A DNA stretch of 64,000 nt, taken from contig NZ_CP034539.1 in NCBI RefSeq assembly GCF_003963535.1, forward strand, positions 6,758,001 to 6,822,000, given 5' to 3'. Positions 25,042 to 32,334 of the stretch are shown here, piece after piece (positions within the stretch are counted from its first letter, which is position 1; each line of letters opens with the position of its first letter). The position numbers were made by a program, and so were the translations under genes. The notes below the pieces were generated by a model. The model saw only the letters and a list, made by a program, of their open reading frames with translations, had not been told where the DNA came from and ran no database searches. This DNA comes from Streptomyces cyaneochromogenes. GTDB taxonomy: Bacteria; Actinomycetota; Actinomycetes; Streptomycetales; Streptomycetaceae.

Positions 25042-25775
25042 CCGGCCAGTCCTCCCGTCTGCGGATCCCGGCCGGTCAGGCAGTACGTGCCGCCCGCGGG
25101 GTCGCGCATCACGGTCCAGTGGGCGCCCTGGGCGACGAAGGCCGCGCCCAGTTCCTCGTGCCGGGTCCGGGTCGCCGTGATGTCCGCGCAGGCGAGGTCC
25201 AGGTGGGCGGAGGCCGGGCGCTCCTCGCCGAGCCGCTGGAGCAGGATGCGGATCGGCAGCCCGGGCGGCGGCTTCAGTACGTGGAACTCGGGGCGGGAGC
25301 CCGGCGCCGACGTCCAGTCGGCCAACAGGGCGCTCCAGAAGGCGACTTCGGCGTCGTACAGCGAGGGCGGTACGTCGACGCAGACCTGGTCGAGCCGGCT
25401 CCCGCGCACCACGGGCGGCCGCACCGACTCCCCGTGCCAGGGCACGGCGCAGAACAACTGCCCGGCGGGCGACCGCAGTACGGCCCATCCCTCGTGCTCG
25501 GCGGCGATGTCCGCGCCCAGCCGGAGCGCAGACTTCACGACATCCGGTACGTCGTCCACGGCGAAGTCGAGATGCGCGCCGCCGGCGCCCGAGTCGACCC
25601 CCTGGGCCTTGACGCAGGCATCGGCCCCGTCGCCCGGCAGCAGGGTCACGAACTCCCCCCGCGCACCGCGGAACTCGGACAGCCGGGTGTCCGTGACCGC
25701 GGTCCAGAAGGTGTGGGCCCGTTCGAAGGACCCGGTGGGGCGGTCGATGAAGGCGTAGGTCCAGCGGATGCTCAT
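25038..25775 (-). CDS. VOC-family protein with two glyoxalase-like domains
   Basis: A 245-residue protein made of two vicinal-oxygen-chelate modules. The halves repeat the pattern HLDFAVDDV...LGA and HLDLACADI...LGA, each followed by V(L/M)R(S/D)PAG. Family members are dioxygenases, isomerases, or resistance proteins that bind a ligand. ATG 25775 gives the standard N-terminus. The substrate is unknown. Confidence 0.9.
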   Translation of the reverse strand: MSIRWTYAFIDRPTGSFERAHTFWTAVTDTRLSEFRGARGEFVTLLPGDGADACVKAQGVDSGAGGAHLDFAVDDVPDVVKSALRLGADIAAEHEGWAVLRSPAGQLFCAVPWHGESVRPPVVRGSRLDQVCVDVPPSLYDAEVAFWSALLADWTSAPGSRPEFHVLKPPPGLPIRILLQRLGEERPASAHLDLACADITATRTRHEELGAAFVAQGAHWTVMRDPAGGTYCLTGRDPQTGGLAG

Positions 25776-25936
25776 CCAGCGATCGTAGATCCGCCGACGC
25801 GTCGCGGGCCCGGCATATTTCGCGCGGTGTCCACCACGCCGGCCTTGCAGGACCCTTACCAACCGCGCGCCGGTTCCTGGGACACGCTTTGCCATCAGTT
25901 CCCCGCATATTGGCCCGCGCTTGTTTGCATTGGGGA

Positions 25937-27091
25937 ATGGACCACATCACGTTCCTGGTGGCGGTCGTCATCGTGACGGCCCTCGCCTTCGACTTCACCA
26001 ATGGATTCCACGACACGGCGAACGCGATGGCCACGTCCATCGCCACGGGAGCGCTCAAACCGAGGACGGCGGTACTCATCAGTGGCGTCCTGAACGTCAT
26101 CGGCGCATTTCTGTCCACCGAGGTAGCCAAGACGATCTCCGGTGGCATCGTGGACGACACACTCGTCTCACCGGGCATGATCTTCGCCGGTCTCGTCGGG
26201 GCGATCCTGTGGAATCTGCTCACCTGGCTGGTCGGGCTGCCGTCCAGCTCGTCGCACGCGCTGTTCGGCGGGCTGATCGGGGCCGTCTGGGTGGGTGCGG
26301 GGTCGCACGGCGTGCACTTTGACAAGGTTGTCGAGAAGGTGCTGATCCCGGCGGTGGCCTCGCCGATCGTGGCGGGGGTCGCGGCGCTGCTGGCCACGTA
26401 CCTGGCGTACAAGCTCACCTCCCGGGCCCGCAAGCAGTCCGTCACCAAGGGATTCCGCCTCGGCCAGATCGCCTCGGCCTCGCTGGTCTCCCTGGCCCAC
26501 GGCACCAACGACGCGCAGAAGACGATGGGCGTCATCACGCTGACCCTGATCTCGGCCGGCGCGCTGGGCCACGACGCCGGCCCGCCCCTGTGGGTGATCG
26601 CCTCGGCCGGTCTGGCCATCGGCCTCGGCACCTACCTGGGCGGCTGGCGGATCATCCGCACGATGGGCAAGGGTCTGACGGAGATTCAGTCCCCGCAGGG
26701 CTTCGCCGCCGAGACGGCCTCGACGACGGTGATCCTCACCTCGGCCCACCTCGGCTTCGCCCTGTCCACCACCCAGGTCGCCTCCGGCAGCATCCTCGGC
26801 GCGGGCCTGGGCCGTCGCCTGGCGGAGGTCCGCTGGGGCGTGGCCGGCCGCATGGTCGTGGCCTGGCTGGTCACCCTGCCCGCGGCCGCGCTGGTGGGCG
26901 GCGTCTCGGCGAGCGCGGTCAAGCACGGCGGCAACGTCGGTACGGCCGTGGTCGCCCTGGTCGGCGCCGCCGTGGCCGCAGGCATCGTGCTCGTCTCCCG
27001 CCGCAACCCGGTGTCCGCGCACAACGTCAACGACACCCACGAGGTCACCGTCCGCGGCGCGGAGCCGGAGCAGGTCGGCACGGCCGCCTGA
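25937..27091 (+). CDS. Low-affinity inorganic phosphate transporter (PiT)
   Basis: A 384-residue PiT-family membrane symporter. Both family signatures are present: DFTNGFHDTANAMATSIATGAL near the N-terminus (in part) and AHGTNDAQKTMGVI near the middle, within about ten membrane segments. It transports metal-phosphate with H+. It starts at ATG 25937 behind GGGGA. A small membrane protein gene follows after 80 bp. I see no clear PHO box upstream. Confidence 0.95.
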   Translation: MDHITFLVAVVIVTALAFDFTNGFHDTANAMATSIATGALKPRTAVLISGVLNVIGAFLSTEVAKTISGGIVDDTLVSPGMIFAGLVGAILWNLLTWLVGLPSSSSHALFGGLIGAVWVGAGSHGVHFDKVVEKVLIPAVASPIVAGVAALLATYLAYKLTSRARKQSVTKGFRLGQIASASLVSLAHGTNDAQKTMGVITLTLISAGALGHDAGPPLWVIASAGLAIGLGTYLGGWRIIRTMGKGLTEIQSPQGFAAETASTTVILTSAHLGFALSTTQVASGSILGAGLGRRLAEVRWGVAGRMVVAWLVTLPAAALVGGVSASAVKHGGNVGTAVVALVGAAVAAGIVLVSRRNPVSAHNVNDTHEVTVRGAEPEQVGTAA

Positions 27092-27171
27092 CGCGGCGGT
27101 CACCCGAGAGTCGAAGTCGAAAGTCGCCTGAAAGTCTCCCGAGAGTTTCCTGGGAAAGGGGAGTTCACACC

Positions 27172-27402
27172 ATGAACCTCGACTGGACCGCACTCGGCCA
27201 GGTCGCCGCGGTGAGCCTCGCCGTCACGGTGGCCGTGGTCGCCGTCTTCGCCCTCGGCGTGCTGGGCCTGGCCCGCCACGAAGGGGCGCGCGAGGAGGGC
27301 GGCACGTCCAGCCTCGGCTCCGCACAGGCCGGGCTGTGCTTCCTCGCCTGCGCCGCGGTGGTGGCGTACGGGATCTATCTGATCGTGCCGCAGTTCCACT
27401 GA
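27172..27402 (+). CDS. Small two-helix membrane protein downstream of PiT
   Basis: A 76-residue protein with two membrane helices (about 10-31 and 50-70) separated by a short hydrophilic loop. It has a good ribosome site (GGAAAGGGGAG) and follows the phosphate transporter in the same direction, as in other Streptomyces. It may be an accessory of the transporter; no experimental role is known to me. A terminator follows at 27431. Confidence 0.75.
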   Translation: MNLDWTALGQVAAVSLAVTVAVVAVFALGVLGLARHEGAREEGGTSSLGSAQAGLCFLACAAVVAYGIYLIVPQFH

Positions 27403-27430
27403 GGGATCCGATCCCGCGGACAGCGGCGAA

Positions 27431-27456
27431 GGCCCGGCCGGAGCGTCGGCCGGGCC
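27431..27456. terminator. Terminator between convergent genes
   Basis: Stem GGCCCGGCCG / CGGCCGGGCC, 10 bp perfect, 6-base loop. It sits between the PiT unit and the convergent membrane glycosyltransferase gene. Confidence 0.75.
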
Positions 27457-27473
27457 CTGGGGCTGCGCCCGCC

Positions 27474-28934
27474 CTACGGCCGTTCCGGCCCGACCCGTTC
27501 GTACACCGTCACCCGCCGCCCGCGGACCTGCTCGTCCGCCACCGCCCTGAAGTGCTCCTCCAGCACGGCGGTCTTCACCTTGTCCCGCTGGTTCGTCAGG
27601 GGGCGGGCCACGTCGCTCGCGTCGGTGACCAGCAGTATGCGCCGGTGGGCCAGCATCGCCGACCGTATCCGGGCCGGATCCGCCTCCTCGCCCTTCAACG
27701 TCCCCGACGCCACCGGGTCCTCCGCCAGTGCGACGTCCCGCAGGCCGGTGAAGGGTCCGGGGGAGACCAGCGCGGTGTCGCGTCGGGCCGCGGGGATGAA
27801 CACGACCGCGTCCCCGTTCTCCTTCAGCCGCCCCACGTCGGCCGCCACCGCCAGGACGTCGTCCACCCGGCTGGCCGGGGACCGCTTGGCCAGGGACTGC
27901 GGCAACAGCGCCGCCATCGCGACGGCGACCACCACCGGGACGAGCCACAGCGAGGCTCTCGGGAAGCGCGGCCGGATCGCCCGTACGGCCGTGCCCAGCG
28001 CCGTGCCGATCAGCAGCGCCAGGCCGAGCATGCTGAACAGGATGTAGCGGTCCAGGAAAAGGGGCCGGACCAGGGACAGGCCGATGAGGGCGAGCTGGGG
28101 TATCGCCAGCAGCGGCAGCCCGACGGCCGCGACGGACAGCCGCCCCGCCCGCGGCCGGTCCAGCAGGGCACCGAGCCCGCCGATCGCCAGCAGGATCGCG
28201 GGGCCGATCATCATGTGCCAGGTGAGCGGCGGGATCCAGGAGACCTGGTCGGACTGGCGTCGGCTGAACAGGATCAACGGCAGTACGGCGGCGACGGCGA
28301 CAGTCGCGGCCACCGTCCAGCGCACGCGGGTCCCGCGCCGGGCCCGGGTCCAGAGCAGGGTCGCCAGATGGGCGGGCAGGACCAGCAGCGAGAGCCAGTT
28401 GAGCAGTCCGCACAGCGCGACCGTGCTCCCGTACGCCACCCAGTGCACGGCTCGGCCACGCTCCTGCAGGACAGTCACCAGCAGCAGGGTCGACAGCGCG
28501 GCCCCGGCCGTGACCAGCGCGTACGGCCGTCCCTCCTGGAGGTGGAACTGCACGGCAGGAAGCAGCCCGAGCGCCAGCCCTGCGGCGAGGCCCGCCCACA
28601 CCCCGGCCAGCCGTCGGCCGATGACGGTGACGCAGGCCGCCGCGACCGCCGCGGCCAGCACGGAGGGCAGCCGCAGCGTGGTGGTACCGGCCCCGAAGCA
28701 CTCGAACAGGCCGTGCATCAGCAGGTAGTAGAGCCCGTGCACGGCGTCGACCTGCCCCAGCATGTGCCAGATGTCGCCGGCGGACCGCTGGGCCACCTGC
28801 CAGGTCGCGGCCTCGTCCCGCCACACGCTGTTGTGCCGGGACAGCCCCCACAGGCCGAGGGCGAGCGTCCAGAGCAGCGGTATCGGCCAGAGGGGCGGGC
28901 GGCGGCGCAGGGGTTTCTCCCGGGAGATCGACAT
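27474..28934 (-). CDS. GT-C-type membrane glycosyltransferase-like protein
   Basis: A 486-residue protein with about ten membrane helices. The first external loop carries the Asp-Glu typical of GT-C enzymes (NSVWRDEAATW, about residues 34-44), as in the PMT_2/ArnT group. A soluble C-terminal part of about 130 residues follows (VVFIPAARRDTALV). These enzymes move sugars from polyprenyl-phosphate carriers outside the membrane. The acceptor is unknown. ATG 28934 is chosen; the frame is open for 25 more codons upstream without a good start. Confidence 0.85.
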   Translation of the reverse strand: MSISREKPLRRRPPLWPIPLLWTLALGLWGLSRHNSVWRDEAATWQVAQRSAGDIWHMLGQVDAVHGLYYLLMHGLFECFGAGTTTLRLPSVLAAAVAAACVTVIGRRLAGVWAGLAAGLALGLLPAVQFHLQEGRPYALVTAGAALSTLLLVTVLQERGRAVHWVAYGSTVALCGLLNWLSLLVLPAHLATLLWTRARRGTRVRWTVAATVAVAAVLPLILFSRRQSDQVSWIPPLTWHMMIGPAILLAIGGLGALLDRPRAGRLSVAAVGLPLLAIPQLALIGLSLVRPLFLDRYILFSMLGLALLIGTALGTAVRAIRPRFPRASLWLVPVVVAVAMAALLPQSLAKRSPASRVDDVLAVAADVGRLKENGDAVVFIPAARRDTALVSPGPFTGLRDVALAEDPVASGTLKGEEADPARIRSAMLAHRRILLVTDASDVARPLTNQRDKVKTAVLEEHFRAVADEQVRGRRVTVYERVGPERP

Positions 28935-29279
28935 CCGGTACGGCGGGGGCCGACCCGCCGGGTGATGTGGTCCCCCACACGCCCGCTGCTTCGGAGCACG
29001 CCGAAGCACGCCTCGGCCGAGAAGGCCGAGACGGGATCCGAGCGCTGCTCAAACTCCCCCGTGAACCACCCGCCTCGTAGATGGGTCGAGGGGATGGACA
29101 TGCCAGAACCTACGGGACGGTCACCACCCGCAGCCACTGTTCACCGCGTGAACACAATCACCGGGAGTGCAGGCAACCTTGAGCCCGCGCGACCGCCCTA
29201 TAGGTCCCATTTCACCGGCTGTTGAGGGATTGTCGTCTCCGGGAGGCCGAGGGCATGGGGGTCAGCAGTACGGCGGTTG
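28935..29279. other. 345-bp intergenic region
   Basis: No gene supported. The left part must hold the promoter of the membrane glycosyltransferase gene. The right edge carries the first copy of an 18-bp tandem duplication (29262-29297). Confidence 0.5.
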
Positions 29280-29297
29280 TCAGCAGTACGGCGGTTG
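29262..29297. repeat. 18-bp perfect tandem duplication over a stop codon
   Basis: TCAGCAGTACGGCGGTTG occurs twice head to tail. On the minus strand each copy encodes QPPYC and a stop, so the M55 peptidase keeps its reading end and the second copy lies untranslated. Confidence 0.9.
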
Positions 29298-30110
29298 GTC
29301 GGTCAGCGAGGACGCCACCCGCATCCACACCCCGAAGTGCCGATAGAGGCCGGGCAGTGCGCCTCGAGCCTGGACGGTTCGGCTGTCCGTCGAGGTGACC
29401 CCCGGAATTCCCAGGAGGATGGCGGCCACGGAGGCCGACTGCCAGCGGACGGTGAGGGTGGACGGGTCCGGAGCGACCTCAGGGGGCGTCAGGGGTGCGG
29501 AGAGACTGGAGGCGACGGCGTCCTCGATCGCTCTTCTGGCTTCGTCCGCCGGGCGCAGCTGTGCTGCGAAGCGGTCGCGCGCGTACTTCACGGCCACCGT
29601 GGTGACGGAGGCGTCCCACTCCGTCATCTCCTCACAGGCGCCGTCGTCACCGGTGAGGACCGCCACCGGCACCCCGAGGGCCGCCGCGGTGGCATGGGCC
29701 AGGCCGATCTCGCCCACCGGCCGGCCGTCCAGCCAGATGTCCTCGATCTCATGACCCATGAAGCTGTGACTCAGCACGCCGAGCGCGCCGGCCCGCGAGT
29801 GGTAGCCGACGCAGATCGCCGCGTCGTGCTCGGGGGCGAGTCCTTCGAGCATGCCCATCTGCTTGGGCTTGCCGCGGATGAGGCGGGCGGCCGGGTGCAC
29901 AGCGTCCGGCAGCAGGTTGCGCATGGGGCCGTGCGCGTCGTTGACGGTGATGTCGGTGGCGCCGGCTGTGAGGGCGCCCCGGACGGCGGCGTTCACGTCC
30001 TCCGCCATCGCCTGCCGTCCCCGCTCGTAGTCCCGTCCGCCGGGTTGGACATCCTGGGCATCCACGAGTCCCGTGACGCCTTCCATGTCCGCGGTGATGT
30101 AGATCCGCAC
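29280..30110 (-). CDS. M55-family D-aminopeptidase (DppA-like)
   Basis: A 276-residue zinc D-aminopeptidase. The N-terminal metal motif is YITADMEGVTG; other conserved parts are VNDAHGPMRNLLPD, GYHSRAG, and HSFMGHEIEDIWLDG. Family members form decameric rings and cut D-amino-acid peptides, feeding on cell-wall peptides. The start is the GTG at 30110, with GAGGAG at the right spacing; a GTG nine bases earlier overlaps that site. The 3' end carries the 18-bp duplication. Confidence 0.88.
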   Translation of the reverse strand: MRIYITADMEGVTGLVDAQDVQPGGRDYERGRQAMAEDVNAAVRGALTAGATDITVNDAHGPMRNLLPDAVHPAARLIRGKPKQMGMLEGLAPEHDAAICVGYHSRAGALGVLSHSFMGHEIEDIWLDGRPVGEIGLAHATAAALGVPVAVLTGDDGACEEMTEWDASVTTVAVKYARDRFAAQLRPADEARRAIEDAVASSLSAPLTPPEVAPDPSTLTVRWQSASVAAILLGIPGVTSTDSRTVQARGALPGLYRHFGVWMRVASSLTDQPPYC

Positions 30111-30188
30111 GCTGCGCACTCCTCAACCTTGATCGTCTTGAGGACGTCTGCCGCCCCTCCTGCGGTTCCTTCACCGTGCGGCGTCGCG

Positions 30189-30743
30189 TCATCGAGCCGT
30201 TCGCAGGCGAATCGCCGTGACCGACCGGTCGAGCGCCGGTGTCAGGCGCTGCGGGACCGGTCGGCCGTTGACCAGGGCGAGCAGGTGGAAGTACCGGTCG
30301 CGGCGCGATCGTTCGCGGCCGTCAGACGCCGCAGCATCCATCGACGCAGCGCGCTGTCGGGCAGGCCGGCCGCGTGCTCCCGGGCCCCGCGCCGCACACC
30401 GGCACGGAAGTCCGGGTCCAGAGACAGTTCCGCCCAACTCCACCCACGTTCCATCTCCTCAGGGGTGGGGCCGCGCTTGGCCACGGCCGTCAGCACCGCC
30501 CGCCGCGGGCGCAGGATGCCGATCTGCGCCTCCAGCGCCGCGGCGTGCTGCGCGGCGACGTCGCCGAGCGTCAGTTCGCGGTCCACGACCTGCCCGATCG
30601 CGTCGAGTCCGAGCTCCAGTTCCGGCGGGGGAGCGGTCGGTGGGACCACGATGCCGCGATCGGAGCAGAAACCGGATGGTCTCGACCGACAGCCCGGTGC
30701 GCCGGGCCAGTTCACCGACCGAGAAGAGGGTGCCGTCGTCCAT
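30189..30743 (-). pseudogene. MerR-family regulator, broken by frameshifts
   Basis: Three consecutive reading frames together spell one MerR protein. Frame 1 (from ATG 30743) gives LFSVGELARRTGLSVETIRF; frame 2 continues with SDRGIV, then LGLDAIGQVVDRELTLGDVAAQHAAALEAQ and on to the C-terminal domain; frame 3 finishes with RYFHLLALVNGRPVPQRLTPALD. The wing of the HTH (about 25 residues after SPAG) is also missing. So at least two frameshifts and a deletion separate it from a working gene. It lies next to the integrase remnant, at the edge of the element, which fits local decay. Confidence 0.7.
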
Positions 30744-30810
30744 GACCCCGCCTTCGACTCTCCCCCTACGGGAGACGCAAGCCCGTACGCCGCTTCCCGC
30801 ACACCCGCAC

Positions 30811-30853
30811 GGTGAGTCACGGAGAGAGAAGACGGTGACTCACGGAGAAAAAG
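30811..30853. repeat. Two 23-bp-phased repeats GGTGASTCACGGAGA
   Basis: GGTGAGTCACGGAGA (30811-30825) and GGTGACTCACGGAGA (30834-30848), 23 bp apart. Each contains the near-palindrome GTGASTCAC. They lie immediately left of the integrase remnant. Confidence 0.6.
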
Positions 30854-30959
30854 ACCGCACCCGGACCGTCAAGGACGCCGTTCTCGGCGCCCCGCGGACC
30901 GGGTGCGGACAGGTAGGCGGTGCGACCCGCCGCATCGCGGGTCAGACGGCCTGGCCGGA
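30847..30959 (+). pseudogene. Remnant of an integrase 3' end outside attL
   Basis: The translation EKDRTRTVKDAVLG, then PRTGCGQV and RIAGQTA, aligns without gaps to the last 35 residues of the integrase at 46845-47999. Both fragments stand exactly the same distance from their att core (offset 17,045 bp). Only the C-terminal tail survives and it differs by several substitutions, so it comes from a related but distinct element, not from a recent duplication. Confidence 0.72.
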
Positions 30960-30980
30960 GATCAGGCCTTCTTGGTCTCC
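30960..30980. repeat. Left attachment site (attL)
   Basis: A 21-bp copy of the sodN 3' end with one mismatch to the right site. The identical 15-bp core is GCCTTCTTGGTCTCC (30966-30980). The minus strand still reads ETKKA and stop. Confidence 0.8.
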
Positions 30981-30993
30981 TAGTAATGGGCCG

Positions 30994-31036
30994 GGTCGGT
31001 GACCTGCGGAAATCGCCGCAACAGGTCGCTGACCTG
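30994..31036. repeat. Two 30-bp-phased sites GGTCGSTGACCTG near attL
   Basis: Copies at 30994-31006 and 31024-31036; the second is part of the palindrome CAGGTC-GCT-GACCTG. They stand 14-56 bp inside attL, where integrase arm sites or excisionase sites are expected. The rest of 30981-31161 shows no gene. Confidence 0.5.
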
Positions 31037-31161
31037 GCCTTTTCTTGATTGTTGGCGATGGCTCGTGACGGTCTTGATCGGGTGTCCTGCGGACTGTGTG
31101 CGGACTGCTCAGGCTGGCTCGGTAGTCAGTGGGACCTCTACCGCGGTCCGCTGGGACAGCA

Positions 31162-31812
31162 TTAGGAAGCCAGCTCCCAGACGGTCACCTCGATCTTGAT
31201 GACACGGCCAGCCGCTGGAGCTGAGACCACGCGGACGTAGGCCGTACGCCCTTCATCCGTGTACATGCAGAATTGCCGTCCTGTGGTCAAGCGGTCGATC
31301 TCGTACGTTGAGTTCCGCTCCACGGCTTGGCCGCACTCCGCCGCACTGGGTTTTGGTGATCCTTGCGGGAGTGGCGCCAGCCTGTGCTCTGCGGGTGGTG
31401 CGAAGAAGCGCGTGCTGGCAACCCTGCCGTCAGCGGCTGATGTCGCAGATAGGTCCGCCCCCTTGCCCGAAGACAGCGCCATGGGCTTGGCAGAGTCCAG
31501 CTCTAGGTTCGATCCGTAGGCGCTCACCTCAACTGCAAACTCCTCCGGCCCAAACATGATCTTCGGCGACTGCTTTGGGTTCGGCGCTTGCTGACTTCCT
31601 GAAGCGGAGTCTCTGCGCGTCGATGGCGTGTCTCCACGAGCCTCGGTGGGTGAATCACCGGACCCACTGGCGAGGAGCGTGACGAGAATCCCGATGACCG
31701 GGATGACAATGCCGACGACCCACCATGCCCACCGCGGTTGCCCCGAGCCGTTGCGGCCCCCGCCGGCCTGGGGCGTAGTTCGTCTCTGGCCTTGATTGCT
31801 GCCTATGGTCAC
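31162..31812 (-). CDS. Membrane-anchored protein of unknown function
   Basis: A 216-residue protein from GTG 31812 (ribosome site GAGGAA). It has a polar N-terminus, one membrane helix (about residues 27-48, WWVVGIVIPVIGILVTLLA), a low-complexity Ser/Thr/Gln linker, and an extracellular domain of about 120 residues with two Cys (AAECGQAV and GRQFCMYT). The extracellular part could bind a ligand or surface partner. No family recognised. It lies at the left edge of the element, downstream of the ASCH gene but separated by about 165 bp. Confidence 0.75.
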   Translation of the reverse strand: MTIGSNQGQRRTTPQAGGGRNGSGQPRWAWWVVGIVIPVIGILVTLLASGSGDSPTEARGDTPSTRRDSASGSQQAPNPKQSPKIMFGPEEFAVEVSAYGSNLELDSAKPMALSSGKGADLSATSAADGRVASTRFFAPPAEHRLAPLPQGSPKPSAAECGQAVERNSTYEIDRLTTGRQFCMYTDEGRTAYVRVVSAPAAGRVIKIEVTVWELAS

Positions 31813-31977
31813 TTGGGTTCCTCGTCGGGGGAGCTCACGTGTCGTTTGAGATCTCACCCTACGAGCGGGGTAGAAGTGGTCGCTGACTCTTTCGAGGAGA
31901 CGCAAGACAGTGCGGTCACGAGACTCCGCATTCGTACCGTTTGACTGGCGAAGTGGCGGTGCAGCGAACGGCACTGG

Positions 31978-32334
31978 TTACGGCATGAGGAGTTTGATCT
32001 TGATGGCGAGTGCCCCAAGTGCTTCCTTCTCGGGGCCGTAGATGGAGCGGATGTTGGCTAGCTGCTCGTCGCGGCTCGCGCTGGGGTTGACGTTGGCTGG
32101 GCCTTCGCCGTCCAGGAGCGCCTCGAAGGACTCGTATCCGGTGACGCGCAGAACGTGGACGTCGCAGGTCTCGTCGGTGCCCTTGATGCGGAAGCGGATG
32201 GTGTCGCCTGCGGCGAGGTCTTCGAGGTGCGGGTATTTCACCCGTACCTCGATGGTCTTGGTGCCCGCGGCCACGAGCTCGAAGTACCTCCGGTAGAGGT
32301 TGAGTTCGCGGACGCGGGCGGTGGTGTCGGTCAT
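31978..32334 (-). CDS. ASCH-domain RNA-binding-like protein
   Basis: A 118-residue protein that is a single ASCH domain, with LNLYRRYFELVAAGTKTIEVRV at its start (in part) and DTIRFRIKGTDE, then VLRVTGYESFEALL. ASCH folds (PUA-like) bind RNA, and some (YqfB) hydrolyse N4-acetylcytidine; the typical GxKxxExR pattern is seen as GTKTIEVR. Its ATG overlaps the stop of the synthetase-like gene by four bases (ATGA), so the two are translationally coupled and probably act together on RNA. Confidence 0.85.
   Translation of the reverse strand: MTDTTARVRELNLYRRYFELVAAGTKTIEVRVKYPHLEDLAAGDTIRFRIKGTDETCDVHVLRVTGYESFEALLDGEGPANVNPSASRDEQLANIRSIYGPEKEALGALAIKIKLLMP

Noticed and set aside
27336..29225. 629-codon open frame antisense to the membrane glycosyltransferase
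   Set aside because: No domain, no start signal, and Arg/Gln/Gly-rich composition typical of antisense frames in high-GC DNA.
30853..30959. The whole 120-bp direct repeat taken as the att core
   Set aside because: Most of it is homologous integrase coding sequence with substitutions. Only the last 21 bp match the sodN target and act as the crossover region.
31000..31160. Possible small gene between attL and the first cargo gene
   Set aside because: No frame with a convincing start or ribosome site; the stretch carries phased recombination-type repeats.
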